Shown here: positions 47,651 through 56,277 of the stretch, piece after piece
Position numbering within the stretch: position 1 is the stretch's first letter
Layout of the letters: every line of letters starts with the position of its first letter
From: Hyphomicrobium_A sp963728165
Lineage (GTDB): Bacteria; Pseudomonadota; Alphaproteobacteria; Rhizobiales; Hyphomicrobiaceae
Direction of reading: 5' to 3'
Length of the DNA stretch: 64,000 nt
Assembly: GCA_963728165.1 (NCBI GenBank)
Contig: CAVSIY010000003.1
Location: forward strand, 1-64,000
The notes under the pieces: generated by a model
The model's database searches: none
What the model was told of the DNA's origin: nothing
Seen by the model: the letters and a program-made list of their open reading frames with translations, nothing else
Made by a program: the position numbers and the translations under genes

Positions 47651-48514
47651 ATGTCGGACAACATGGCAGTGACGGAGACGGAGCCCCGCGGGCGGATGGC
47701 ACTTTCGCAGAACCTCAAGCTGCGCATCGTCTCCGGGGCGGTTCTCGCCGCGCTCGCCTTCGCCCTTGCCTACGCCGGCCCTGCGCCCTTCGCCTTGCTC
47801 ATCCTTGTGGTGGCGCTGTTCGTCAGCTGGGAGTGGGGCCGCATGGTGCGCGGCGTCGGCGCCGACCTGGCCTTCTTCATCCACGCCAGCGCCGTCACGG
47901 GGGCGATTGCTCTCGCGCTCGGCGGTTACGCCGCGCTGGGCGCCGCCGTGCTGGTGACGGCTGCGATCATCCTTATTCCACTCGTGTTCGGTCGCGGCGC
48001 CCGCCTGTCGGCGCTCGGCGTCTTCTACGTGGGGCTGCCGGCGATCTCGCTTCTGTGGCTGCGCTCCGACGAGCCCTACGGCTTTGCCGCCGTTCTGCTC
48101 GTGTTTGCCATCGTCTGGTGCTCCGACATCGGTGCCTATGCGGCCGGCCGTCTGATCGGCGGCCCCAAGCTGTGGCCGAGGATCTCTCCCAATAAGACCT
48201 GGGCCGGATTGATCGGAGGCGTCGCGGCGGGGACAGCAGCTGCTCTCGTGGCGCTGCTGGTGGTGGCTGAGGCCTCGCCCCTGCGGCTGGCGCTCACCGG
48301 GCTCGGCCTCAGCGTGGTGGCGCAAGGGGGGGACCTGGCAGAATCGGCTCTAAAGCGCCTCTTCGGGCGCAAGGATGCCAGCGAGCTCATCCCGGGGCAC
48401 GGAGGCTTCATGGACCGCATGGACAGCATCGTTGCTGTGGCCATCGCGGCCGGGCTGCTGGCGCTCGTGATCGACGCGCGCGCACCCGCGCGCGCGCTTC
48501 TGTTCGGCGTATAG
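47651..48514 (+). CDS. cdsA: phosphatidate cytidylyltransferase
   Basis: A 287-residue multi-spanning enzyme making CDP-diacylglycerol for phospholipids. The C-terminal signature GGDLAESALKRLFGRKD...PGHGGFMDRMDS is intact, and SPNKTWAGLIGG precedes it. ATG 47651 has GGAG at 6-base spacing. dxr begins immediately after the stop. Confidence 0.96.
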   Translation: MSDNMAVTETEPRGRMALSQNLKLRIVSGAVLAALAFALAYAGPAPFALLILVVALFVSWEWGRMVRGVGADLAFFIHASAVTGAIALALGGYAALGAAVLVTAAIILIPLVFGRGARLSALGVFYVGLPAISLLWLRSDEPYGFAAVLLVFAIVWCSDIGAYAAGRLIGGPKLWPRISPNKTWAGLIGGVAAGTAAALVALLVVAEASPLRLALTGLGLSVVAQGGDLAESALKRLFGRKDASELIPGHGGFMDRMDSIVAVAIAAGLLALVIDARAPARALLFGV

Positions 48515-49786
48515 ATGTCGCATGACCCGAAAAATTCTGCTCGCTGCGCCTCGCGCGTGCGCGAGAACGTTGCGCCACCGGCCCAGGCCCGGGCACGCAA
48601 GCGCCTGACCATACTCGGCGCCACGGGCTCGATCGGCAAGAGCACGCTCGACCTCGTGGCGCGCAATGGCGACGCTTTCGAGATCGTGGCGCTCACCGCG
48701 CAGAACAGCGTCGCCGAGCTCGCCAAGGCCGCCATTGCGACAAGCGCCAAGCTCGCCGTCATCGGCGACGCGGCGCACTACGCCGAGCTCAAGGCGCTGC
48801 TCGCCGGCACCGGCATCAGGATTGCCGCCGGCCACGCAGCCGTCGTCGCGGCGGCGGCCGAGCCAGCGGACTGCGTCATGGCGGCGATCGTGGGGGCGGC
48901 CGGCATCGAGCCGACGTTCGAGGCGGCGCGCCAGGGGCGGCGGCTGGCGCTCGCCAACAAGGAATGTCTCGTCTCGGCCGGCGAGGTGTTCATGGCCGCG
49001 CTGGCGCAGGCGGGCACCGAGCTCCTGCCCGTCGACAGCGAGCATTCGGCCGCCCTGCAGGCCATGAGCGGCGCCGATCCGGAGAGCATCGAGCAGATCG
49101 TGCTGACGGCGTCGGGAGGCCCCTTCCGCACCTGGGACGCGGTCCGCCTGGCGACGGCGACGCCGGAAGAGGCCGTGCGCCACCCCAACTGGTCGATGGG
49201 GGCGAAGATCTCCATCGATTCCGCCACGATGATGAACAAAGGCCTGGAGCTGATCGAGGCCTATCACCTTTTTCCGGTCGGGCCCGAGCAGCTCGGCATC
49301 GTCGTGCACCCGCAGTCGATCGTGCATTGCCTGGTGCACTATACCGACGGCTCGGTGATCGCCCAGCTGGCCCACCCCGACATGCGCACGCCGATCGCGC
49401 TGGCGCTGACGTGGCCGCAGCGCATGCACACGCCGACGCCGCGCCTCGACCTCGTCGGCCTCGGAACCCTGAGCTTCGAGGCGCCCGACGAGAGCCGTTT
49501 CCCCTGCCTGCGCATAGCGCGCGAGGCGCTGCAAGCGGGGGGCACGGCGCCGGCCGTCCTCAATGCAGCCAACGAGGTGGCGGTGGAGGCCTTCCTGGCC
49601 CGGCGCGTCGGATTTACCGATATCGCCCGCATCGTCGCAGACTGTCTGGAAACGGCACAGGCCCGCGGTCTGTTGGGCCCCGTTGATGCGCTTGCCGATA
49701 TATTGAGGGTCGACGTAGAGGCCCGCGGGCTGGCATGGTCTCTGCTTGATCCCTATGTGTCGCGTCACAGGAACTACAACACGTGA
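48515..49786 (+). CDS. dxr: 1-deoxy-D-xylulose 5-phosphate reductoisomerase
   Basis: A 423-residue NADPH-dependent enzyme of the MEP isoprenoid pathway. The Rossmann motif LGATGSIGKSTLD is at about residues 34-46, with ANKECLVSAG, the metal/substrate motif PVDSEHSA and IDSATMMNKGLELIEA. The about 28-residue basic N-terminal extension is unusual, so a start further downstream is possible. Confidence 0.97.
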   Translation: MSHDPKNSARCASRVRENVAPPAQARARKRLTILGATGSIGKSTLDLVARNGDAFEIVALTAQNSVAELAKAAIATSAKLAVIGDAAHYAELKALLAGTGIRIAAGHAAVVAAAAEPADCVMAAIVGAAGIEPTFEAARQGRRLALANKECLVSAGEVFMAALAQAGTELLPVDSEHSAALQAMSGADPESIEQIVLTASGGPFRTWDAVRLATATPEEAVRHPNWSMGAKISIDSATMMNKGLELIEAYHLFPVGPEQLGIVVHPQSIVHCLVHYTDGSVIAQLAHPDMRTPIALALTWPQRMHTPTPRLDLVGLGTLSFEAPDESRFPCLRIAREALQAGGTAPAVLNAANEVAVEAFLARRVGFTDIARIVADCLETAQARGLLGPVDALADILRVDVEARGLAWSLLDPYVSRHRNYNT

Positions 49787-49817
49787 CCGCGGCAAAGTGG
49801 CTGGGAGAGGGACAGAA

Positions 49818-49931
49818 ATGGACGCATTTGCGGCCTATATGTTCAGAATCACGCATCAGCGGCCATTGACGGCCCTTAGCGGTCGAGCGACCAGCCACCA
49901 GGGCAATCTGAGAGAAGGAGAGCTATGTTAA
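49818..49931 (+). CDS. possible short leader ORF before rseP
   Basis: A 37-codon frame (MDAFAAYMFRITHQRPL...) with GGGAGAGGGA just upstream of ATG 49818, overlapping the rseP start by 7 bases. It has a good ribosome site but no known relative; it could couple translation into rseP or be chance. Confidence 0.2.
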   Translation: MDAFAAYMFRITHQRPLTALSGRATSHQGNLREGELC

Positions 49932-51085
49932 CCCTTTCCAACGTGGCCTCCTCGACGTCTGGGCTGTTCGTCTCGGTCGTCGCATTTCTATTCGTGCTGA
50001 GCGTTGTGGTCTTCGTCCACGAGTTCGGCCACTTCATCGTCGCGCGCTGGTGCGGCGTGGCCGTCAAGACGTTCTCGATCGGGTTCGGCCGCGAGATCTT
50101 CGGGTTCACCGACCGCAAGGGCACGCGCTGGCGCTTCGCCTGGATCCCACTCGGCGGCTACGTGAAGTTTCTCGACGACGAGAACGCGGCCAGCCAGCCC
50201 TCGAAAGACGCTCTTGCGCGCATGAGCCCGGCCGAGCGGGCCGGCGCCTTCCAGACCAAGCCCATCTGGCAACGCGCAGCGGTCGTCGCCGCCGGGCCGA
50301 TGGCGAACTTCCTGCTCGCGATCGCCATCTACACGGCCGTCAATCTCACCGTCGGCGTGCGTACCATCACGCCGCGCATCGGCGAGGTCATGGCCGGCAT
50401 GCCGGCGGCCGCCGCGGGGTTCAAGCCCGGGGACTTGATCACCTCGATCGACGGGTGGTCCATCGAGGGCTTCGAGGACATCCAGAGGATCATCAGCGTC
50501 AACGGCGGTCGCAAGCTCGTGGTCGGCATCAATCGCGACGGCAAGAAGATGGACCTCGTGGTGACACCCAAGGTCGAGGAGCAGGCCGACACGTTCGGGG
50601 GCAAGTTCCGCCGCGGTCTTATTGGCGTGACGCCGTCGCACGCGCCGGAGGCAGTGGAAGCGCAAAGGGTTGGCGTTGGGGAAGCGCTGCGCCTGGGCGT
50701 GCGTGAGACCTACACCAACGTTGCGCAGACGCTGCAGGGTATCGGCGACATCATCATGCGCCGCCAGGCGGCCGATCAGATGGGCGGCCCCATCCTGATG
50801 GCCGAGGTCACCGCCAAGGTGGCCGAGCTCGGCATCGAGCCGATGCTGCGCTGGATCGCCTTCATCTCCGCCAACATCGGCTTTCTGAATTTACTGCCGA
50901 TTCCGGTGCTCGATGGAGGCCATCTTTTGTTCTACGGGATCGAGGCCGTGCGCCGGCGTCCGCTCAGTCAGCGCATGCAGGAGATCGGATTCCAGATCGG
51001 AATCGCGCTCGTCCTGATGCTGATGGTGTATGTCAACTTGAACGACCTGTTGCGCGTGTGGCGCAGGTTGACCGGAGACGGTTAA
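49925..51085 (+). CDS. rseP: RseP-type site-2 intramembrane zinc metalloprotease
   Basis: A 386-residue inner-membrane protease that cleaves transmembrane anti-sigma factors and signal-peptide remnants. The zinc motif VHEFGHFIVA is in the first helix, one PDZ domain follows (PAAAAGFKPGDLITSIDG), and the third metal ligand lies in NLLPIPVLDGGHLLFYG. Only one PDZ is visible, against two in E. coli. It is next to bamA, as usual. Confidence 0.96.
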   Translation: MLTLSNVASSTSGLFVSVVAFLFVLSVVVFVHEFGHFIVARWCGVAVKTFSIGFGREIFGFTDRKGTRWRFAWIPLGGYVKFLDDENAASQPSKDALARMSPAERAGAFQTKPIWQRAAVVAAGPMANFLLAIAIYTAVNLTVGVRTITPRIGEVMAGMPAAAAGFKPGDLITSIDGWSIEGFEDIQRIISVNGGRKLVVGINRDGKKMDLVVTPKVEEQADTFGGKFRRGLIGVTPSHAPEAVEAQRVGVGEALRLGVRETYTNVAQTLQGIGDIIMRRQAADQMGGPILMAEVTAKVAELGIEPMLRWIAFISANIGFLNLLPIPVLDGGHLLFYGIEAVRRRPLSQRMQEIGFQIGIALVLMLMVYVNLNDLLRVWRRLTGDG

Positions 51086-51296
51086 AATGCCGTTCAGTGA
51101 CGTAATCTTGCCACTTCCGCACCCCTTTCTGAGCCGCTACAAGCAGAGTGTCGAGAGGGAGTGCGCCTACAAGAAGAATCAGGGGGCCACATAGGCTCTT
51201 AAGCGCGCTGATTGAATCGTGTGCGGTGTGGCAACCCGAAGCCGACGGGTGCCGCAACCGAGGGGGAATTCGGCCATCAAGAGGGCATAGCCGCGA

Positions 51297-53654
51297 ATGC
51301 CTCTGGTTCGGACCATGACGGTGAGAGTTTGCCGCCTTCTGTTGCTCGTGGCGCTCCTCTCACCAGGGGTTGTGTGTGTCAACGCCGTCCTGTTCGCCAC
51401 TGCCGCGGCAGCGCAATCAAGCGCTATCCGGGAGATCTCGGTAAGCGGCAACCGGCGCGTCGAGCCGGAGACGGTGCGCTCCTATCTGAAGTTCTCGGTC
51501 GGCGACGCCTACGATCCGGCCAAGGTCGACAGCTCGATCAAGACGCTGTTCGCGACCGGCCTCTTCTCTGACGTGCGCATCGACCGCTCCGGCGCCGACG
51601 TCATCGTGACCGTCGTCGAGAACCCCGTCATCAATCAGATAGCCTTTGAGGGTAACAGCGAGGTCGACACCGAGACGCTGCGCAACGAACTGCAGTTGAA
51701 GCCGCGCTCGGTGTTCACACGTTCGCGCGTGCAGGCGGACGTACAGCGCATTCTCGACGTCTATCAGCGCCAGGGCCGCTACGCGGCGACGGTGGATCCG
51801 AAGATCATCGAGCTCGAGCAGGATCGCGTGAACCTCGTCTTCGAGATCGCCGAGGGCAGCGCCACCAAGGTCAAAGGCATCCACTTCGTCGGCAACCACG
51901 CCTTCACCGACTCGGAGCTGAGGGACGTCGTCTCGACGACGGAGAAGGGCTGGTTCGACTTCTTGAAGGGCACCAGCGTCTACGATCCCGACCGCATGAA
52001 CCTCGACCGGGAGCTGCTGCGCCAGTACTACCTGAAGAACGGCTATGCCGACGTGCAGGTCACGGCGGCGAACGCCGAGCTCGACCGCGACGGCTCCGGC
52101 TTCTTCATTACCTACGCCATCGAGGAGGGCGAGCCCTACACCTTTGGCGCGGTCAACATCGAGAGCACGGTGCCGAATGTGGAGCCCGCCGCCTACCGCG
52201 GCGAGATCTCCACGAAGGCAGGCGATACCTACGACGCCTCGCACATCGATAAGTCGGTAGAGGATCTGACCCTTGCCGTCTCCCAGAAGGGCTACGCCTT
52301 CGCGCGCGTCAGGCCGCAGCCGCAAGCCGACCCGGTCACCCGCAAGATCGCCCTCAACTACGTGATCGAGGAGGGCCCGCGCGTCTACGTCGAGCGCATC
52401 AACGTAATCGGCAACACGCGCACCAAGGACTTCGTCATTCGCCGCGAGTTCCGCGTGGCCGAGGGCGACGCCTACAACCCGCTGATGGTCGACCAGGCCA
52501 AGAAGCGCCTGAAGAACCTCGGCCTGTTCAAGAACGTCGACGTCAAGCGGCGCCCGGGCTCGGCCCAGGATCGCGTCGTATTGGACGTGGAGGTCGTCGA
52601 GCAGTCGACCGGCGAGCTGTCGTTCGGTGCCGGCTACTCCACGGCGGAAGGCATAATCGGCGATATCTCCATCACCGAGCGCAACCTGATGGGCAACGGC
52701 CAGTTCCTGCGCCTGGCGCTGTCCGGCTCGCTCGAGCGTTTGCAGGTGAACTTGAGCTTCACCGAGCCGCGCTTCCTCGATCGCAACCTGGCGGCCGGCT
52801 TCGACCTCTTCCACAAGGAGATCGATCAGACGGCCCAGTCGGGCTTCAAGAGCCGGCGCACGGGCGGCGGTGTGCGCCTCGGCTTCCCGCTGTCGGAACG
52901 GCTGTGGATGCAGACCAACTATACGGTGTCGAGGGATTCGATCTTCGACGTGCAGCAAGGCACCTCGCTGGCGATCCAGCAAGCTGCGGGCACGTCCTAC
53001 ACGTCGATGATGGGCACCTCGATCACCTATGACCTGCGCAACGACCCCAGGAACCCCACCAAGGGCTTCTACTTCCAGGCGGGCAGCGATTTTGCCGGTC
53101 TCGGCGGTGACGTGCAGTACGTGAGCCTCGCGGCCGAGGCGCGCGGCTACTATCCGATCGCCGACCACATCACCTTCGTCAGCCGTGCGATCGGCGGCTA
53201 CATCTCAGGCTGGGGCGGGCAGAACGTGCGCCTCGTCGACTTGTTCTTCAAGGGCGGCGAGACGGTGCGCGGCTTCGACCGGGCGGGCTATGGTCCGCGC
53301 GACCTCAACACCCAGGATGCGCTGGGCGGCGCCGCCTATTGGGCGACCACGGCCGAGATCCGCTTCCCCATCCCGTTCGTCCCAGACGACCTCGGGATCT
53401 CGGGCGCCGTGTTCGCGGACGCCGGCTCGCTGTGGAATGCGAGCCTTCCGGGGGGTACCAAACTGGGCTGCGCCGCCGGCAGTACAAGTATGGTCTGCCT
53501 TGCCGACAGCTCGTCCATCCGCTCCTCGGTCGGCGCCAGCCTCATGTGGGCCTCGCCCGTCGGCCCCATCCGCATGGACTTCGCCCACGTCCTGACGGCG
53601 CAATCTTACGACCAACAGCAGTTCTTCCGCTTCGGCGCGGCTACGAAGTTCTGA
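51297..53654 (+). CDS. bamA: outer-membrane protein assembly factor BamA
   Basis: A 785-residue precursor of the outer-membrane insertase. A signal peptide (ending near ATAAAAQ) leads to five POTRA domains (first: IREISVSGNRRVEPETVRSYL), then a 16-strand barrel with the conserved lid-lock motif VRGFDRAGYGPRD and a C-terminal aromatic end (QQFFRFGAATKF). ATG 51297 is used; ATG 51315 would give a shorter signal peptide. Confidence 0.97.
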   Translation: MPLVRTMTVRVCRLLLLVALLSPGVVCVNAVLFATAAAAQSSAIREISVSGNRRVEPETVRSYLKFSVGDAYDPAKVDSSIKTLFATGLFSDVRIDRSGADVIVTVVENPVINQIAFEGNSEVDTETLRNELQLKPRSVFTRSRVQADVQRILDVYQRQGRYAATVDPKIIELEQDRVNLVFEIAEGSATKVKGIHFVGNHAFTDSELRDVVSTTEKGWFDFLKGTSVYDPDRMNLDRELLRQYYLKNGYADVQVTAANAELDRDGSGFFITYAIEEGEPYTFGAVNIESTVPNVEPAAYRGEISTKAGDTYDASHIDKSVEDLTLAVSQKGYAFARVRPQPQADPVTRKIALNYVIEEGPRVYVERINVIGNTRTKDFVIRREFRVAEGDAYNPLMVDQAKKRLKNLGLFKNVDVKRRPGSAQDRVVLDVEVVEQSTGELSFGAGYSTAEGIIGDISITERNLMGNGQFLRLALSGSLERLQVNLSFTEPRFLDRNLAAGFDLFHKEIDQTAQSGFKSRRTGGGVRLGFPLSERLWMQTNYTVSRDSIFDVQQGTSLAIQQAAGTSYTSMMGTSITYDLRNDPRNPTKGFYFQAGSDFAGLGGDVQYVSLAAEARGYYPIADHITFVSRAIGGYISGWGGQNVRLVDLFFKGGETVRGFDRAGYGPRDLNTQDALGGAAYWATTAEIRFPIPFVPDDLGISGAVFADAGSLWNASLPGGTKLGCAAGSTSMVCLADSSSIRSSVGASLMWASPVGPIRMDFAHVLTAQSYDQQQFFRFGAATKF

Positions 53655-53763
53655 CATTCCCGGTTCGGATTGCTATGAAGGGGGCTGCGCAAGCTTGGCG
53701 GGGCGCGGGCCTCGTGCATTCATAAGGCTGACGGGAGCGCCGCCCGGGCGGCGGAGGTCTTGC

Positions 53764-54825
53764 ATGGAGCATCCCGGTTTCTTTCGCCGCGCCGGGCCGT
53801 TCCCGCTGAGCGAGATCGCCAAGGTGACGCAGGCCGGGCTCGCCGCCGGTGCCGATCCCACCACCGAGGTCGAGGACGTGCGCGCCCTATCGGACGCCTC
53901 GCCCCGCGATCTCTCCTTTCTCGATAACCGCAAGTACCTGCCCCAACTGAAGGAAACGCGGGCCGCCGCCTGTTTCATCCAGCCGGCGCTGGCCGAGCGC
54001 GTGCCCGACGCGACGGCGGCGCTGCTGACACCGGAGCCGTACCGGGCCTTCGCGCTGGCCTTGAGGTTGTTCTACCCGGACTCGCTCGGGCCGCACGTGG
54101 CGCGCGGCGGCTCCGATATCGTGATCGACCCGACCGCCGAGATCGAGGACGGCGTCGTGATGGAGCCGAACGTGATCGTCGGACCCGAAGCGCGCATCGG
54201 GCGCGGCACGCGCCTCGCCGCCGGTGCCGTCGTCGGCTACCGGGTCTCCGTCGGGCGCAATTGCTACATTGGCCCGCTCGTCACGCTGGCGCACGCGCTC
54301 GTCGGCGACAGGGTGATCGTGCACACGGGCGCCCGCATCGGCCAGGACGGGTTCGGCTTCGCCATGAGCGGGCGGGGCCATCTGAAAGTGCCCCAGATCG
54401 GGCGGGTCGTGATCCAGAACGACGTTGAAATTGGCGCCAACACCACCATCGATCGCGGGGCGCTTAAGGATACGGTCATCGGCGAAGGGACCAAAATTGA
54501 TAATCTGGTGCAAATCGGGCACAACGTGGTGGTTGGCCGCCATTGCGTGATCGTCGCCCATACCGGCATCTCTGGCTCGACGGAGCTCGGCGACTTTGTC
54601 GTCATGGGAGGGCAATCGGGCACGGTTGGCCACATCAAGATCGGCAGCGGCGCCCAGGTCGCCGGCGCGGCGCATCCCGCCAAGGACGTCGCACCGGGAG
54701 CCCGGGTGGGCGGCACGCCGGCACGTCCCTTGACGCAGTGGGGCCGGGAGCTCGCGATCCTGAGCCGGCTGGCGAAACGGGGCCCCGCCGCACCCGGCGA
54801 TGACTCTGGTGGGAAAGGCGCGTAG
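53764..54825 (+). CDS. lpxD: UDP-3-O-(3-hydroxyacyl)glucosamine N-acyltransferase
   Basis: A 353-residue trimeric acyltransferase, third step of lipid A synthesis. An N-terminal uridine-binding domain precedes left-handed beta-helix hexapeptide repeats. The catalytic His lies in DNLVQIGHNVVVGRHC. GCGGAGG at 6-base spacing supports ATG 53764. The skp/ompH gene often found between bamA and lpxD is absent. Confidence 0.97.
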   Translation: MEHPGFFRRAGPFPLSEIAKVTQAGLAAGADPTTEVEDVRALSDASPRDLSFLDNRKYLPQLKETRAAACFIQPALAERVPDATAALLTPEPYRAFALALRLFYPDSLGPHVARGGSDIVIDPTAEIEDGVVMEPNVIVGPEARIGRGTRLAAGAVVGYRVSVGRNCYIGPLVTLAHALVGDRVIVHTGARIGQDGFGFAMSGRGHLKVPQIGRVVIQNDVEIGANTTIDRGALKDTVIGEGTKIDNLVQIGHNVVVGRHCVIVAHTGISGSTELGDFVVMGGQSGTVGHIKIGSGAQVAGAAHPAKDVAPGARVGGTPARPLTQWGRELAILSRLAKRGPAAPGDDSGGKGA

Positions 54826-54866
54826 AGCGCTCTTGGTTTTTGACGAGGTGACGAGGTCCGCGGAGC

Positions 54867-55388
54867 ATGAACGACATGGGTGAGCCAAGTGCCAAAACGA
54901 CGCTTCACACCGCGGATATCATCCGCGTCCTGAAGCTCTTGCCGCATCGCTATCCGTTTCTCATGCTCGACCGCATCTACGACATGGACGGCGACGCGAG
55001 CTGCGTGGGCGTCAAGAACGTGACGATCAACGAGCCGTTCTTTCAGGGCCACTTCCCGCAATATCCGGTGATGCCGGGCGTGCTCATCATCGAGGGCCTG
55101 GCGCAGACGGCGGGTGCCTTGTGCGTGCACAGCCTGGGCGAGAACTACCAGGCTGAGCTCGTTTATTTCATGGCGATCGACCGGGCCAAATTCCGCAAAC
55201 CGGTGCTGCCGGGCGATCAGCTGCACTACCACGTCAAGAAGATCCGCAACCGCGGTCGCGTGTGGCGGTTCTACGGAGAGGCCAAGGTCGACGGCAAGAC
55301 GGTGGCGGAGGCCGAGGTGAGCGCCATGCTGGCCGATACCGCCGAGGCCCGCGCCTTTGCCGCCGGGGCGGGCAGCAAGAATGGGTGA
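54867..55388 (+). CDS. fabZ: 3-hydroxyacyl-[acyl-carrier-protein] dehydratase FabZ
   Basis: A 173-residue hot-dog dehydratase of fatty acid elongation. The catalytic His62 and Glu76 lie in GHFPQYPVMPGVLIIE, and LLPHRYPFLMLDRI is the family start. lpxA starts within 2 bases of its stop, tying fatty acid supply to lipid A. Confidence 0.97.
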   Translation: MNDMGEPSAKTTLHTADIIRVLKLLPHRYPFLMLDRIYDMDGDASCVGVKNVTINEPFFQGHFPQYPVMPGVLIIEGLAQTAGALCVHSLGENYQAELVYFMAIDRAKFRKPVLPGDQLHYHVKKIRNRGRVWRFYGEAKVDGKTVAEAEVSAMLADTAEARAFAAGAGSKNG

Positions 55389-55389
55389 G

Positions 55390-56187
55390 ATGGGCGCCCA
55401 TCCCACCGCGGTCATCGAGGCGGGAGCCAAGCTCGGCGCCGGCGTGAAGATCGGCCCCTATTGCGTCGTGGGCGCCGAGGTGGCGCTCGGCGACGGCGTA
55501 GAGCTCGTGAGCCATGTGGTGGTTGCGGGGCGCACCACCATCGGGGCGCGCACGCGCATCTTCCCCTTCGCTTCGATCGGCCACCAGCCCCAAGACCTCA
55601 AATACGCGGGCGAGCCGTCGACGCTCTCGATCGGCGCCGACTGCATCATCCGCGAGGGCGTCACCATCAATCCCGGCACCGAGGGCGGCGGCATGGCGAC
55701 GACCGTGGGCGACCGCTGCGCCTTCCTCGCCAACTCCCACGTCGGCCATGACTGCCACGTCGGCAACAACGTCGTCTTCTCCAACAACGTGATGCTCGCC
55801 GGCCATTGCGCCGTCGGCGACTTCGCCATTCTGGGCGGCGGCGCCGCCGTCATCCAGTTTGCGCGCATCGGCGCCCACGCCTTCCTCGGGGGCATGTCCG
55901 GGCTCGAGAACGACCTCATTCCCTACGGCATGGCGCTCGGCAACCGGGCGCATCTGTCGGGCCTCAACATCGTCGGCCTGCAGCGGCGCGGCTTCTCGCG
56001 CACCGACATCCACGATCTGCGGCGCGCCTACCGGCTGCTGTTCGCCGACGAGGGCACGCTGATTGAGCGCATGGACGACGTGGCGGAGGAGTTCGCAAGC
56101 CATCCTATCGTCCAGGAGATCCTCGAGTTCATACGCGCCGGCGGCAAGCGCAGCCTGTGCACGCCCCGGGATACGGCCGAGGCCTAG
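55390..56187 (+). CDS. lpxA: acyl-[ACP]--UDP-N-acetylglucosamine O-acyltransferase
   Basis: A 265-residue trimeric beta-helix enzyme, first step of lipid A. The catalytic His is His120 in NSHVGHDCHVGNN, and the C-terminal helical part has GLNIVGLQRRGFSR. ATG 55390 gives the usual MGAHPTAVIE start; ATG 55381 overlaps fabZ. Its TAG stop forms the first bases of a palindromic repeat. Confidence 0.97.
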   Translation: MGAHPTAVIEAGAKLGAGVKIGPYCVVGAEVALGDGVELVSHVVVAGRTTIGARTRIFPFASIGHQPQDLKYAGEPSTLSIGADCIIREGVTINPGTEGGGMATTVGDRCAFLANSHVGHDCHVGNNVVFSNNVMLAGHCAVGDFAILGGGAAVIQFARIGAHAFLGGMSGLENDLIPYGMALGNRAHLSGLNIVGLQRRGFSRTDIHDLRRAYRLLFADEGTLIERMDDVAEEFASHPIVQEILEFIRAGGKRSLCTPRDTAEA

Positions 56188-56272
56188 TGTGATTCCAGTG
56201 TCCCTTTTGATTCCGAAGTTCGCTCCGGGACCTAGCGTCGAACTCAGGCAAACTTCGGAATCGGGACACTAG
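56184..56272. repeat. CTAGTGT-bounded palindromic element, copy 2
   Basis: An 89-bp element from CTAGTGTGAT to ATCGGGACACTAG. Internal arms AGTGTCCC and GATTCCGAAGTT pair with AACTTCGGAATC and GGGACACT to form a long stem. It supplies the lpxA stop codon and ends 5 bases before the lpxI ATG, so it occupies the whole lpxA-lpxI spacer. It shares both ends with the element after nuoE. Confidence 0.75.
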
Positions 56273-56277
56273 CGGCC

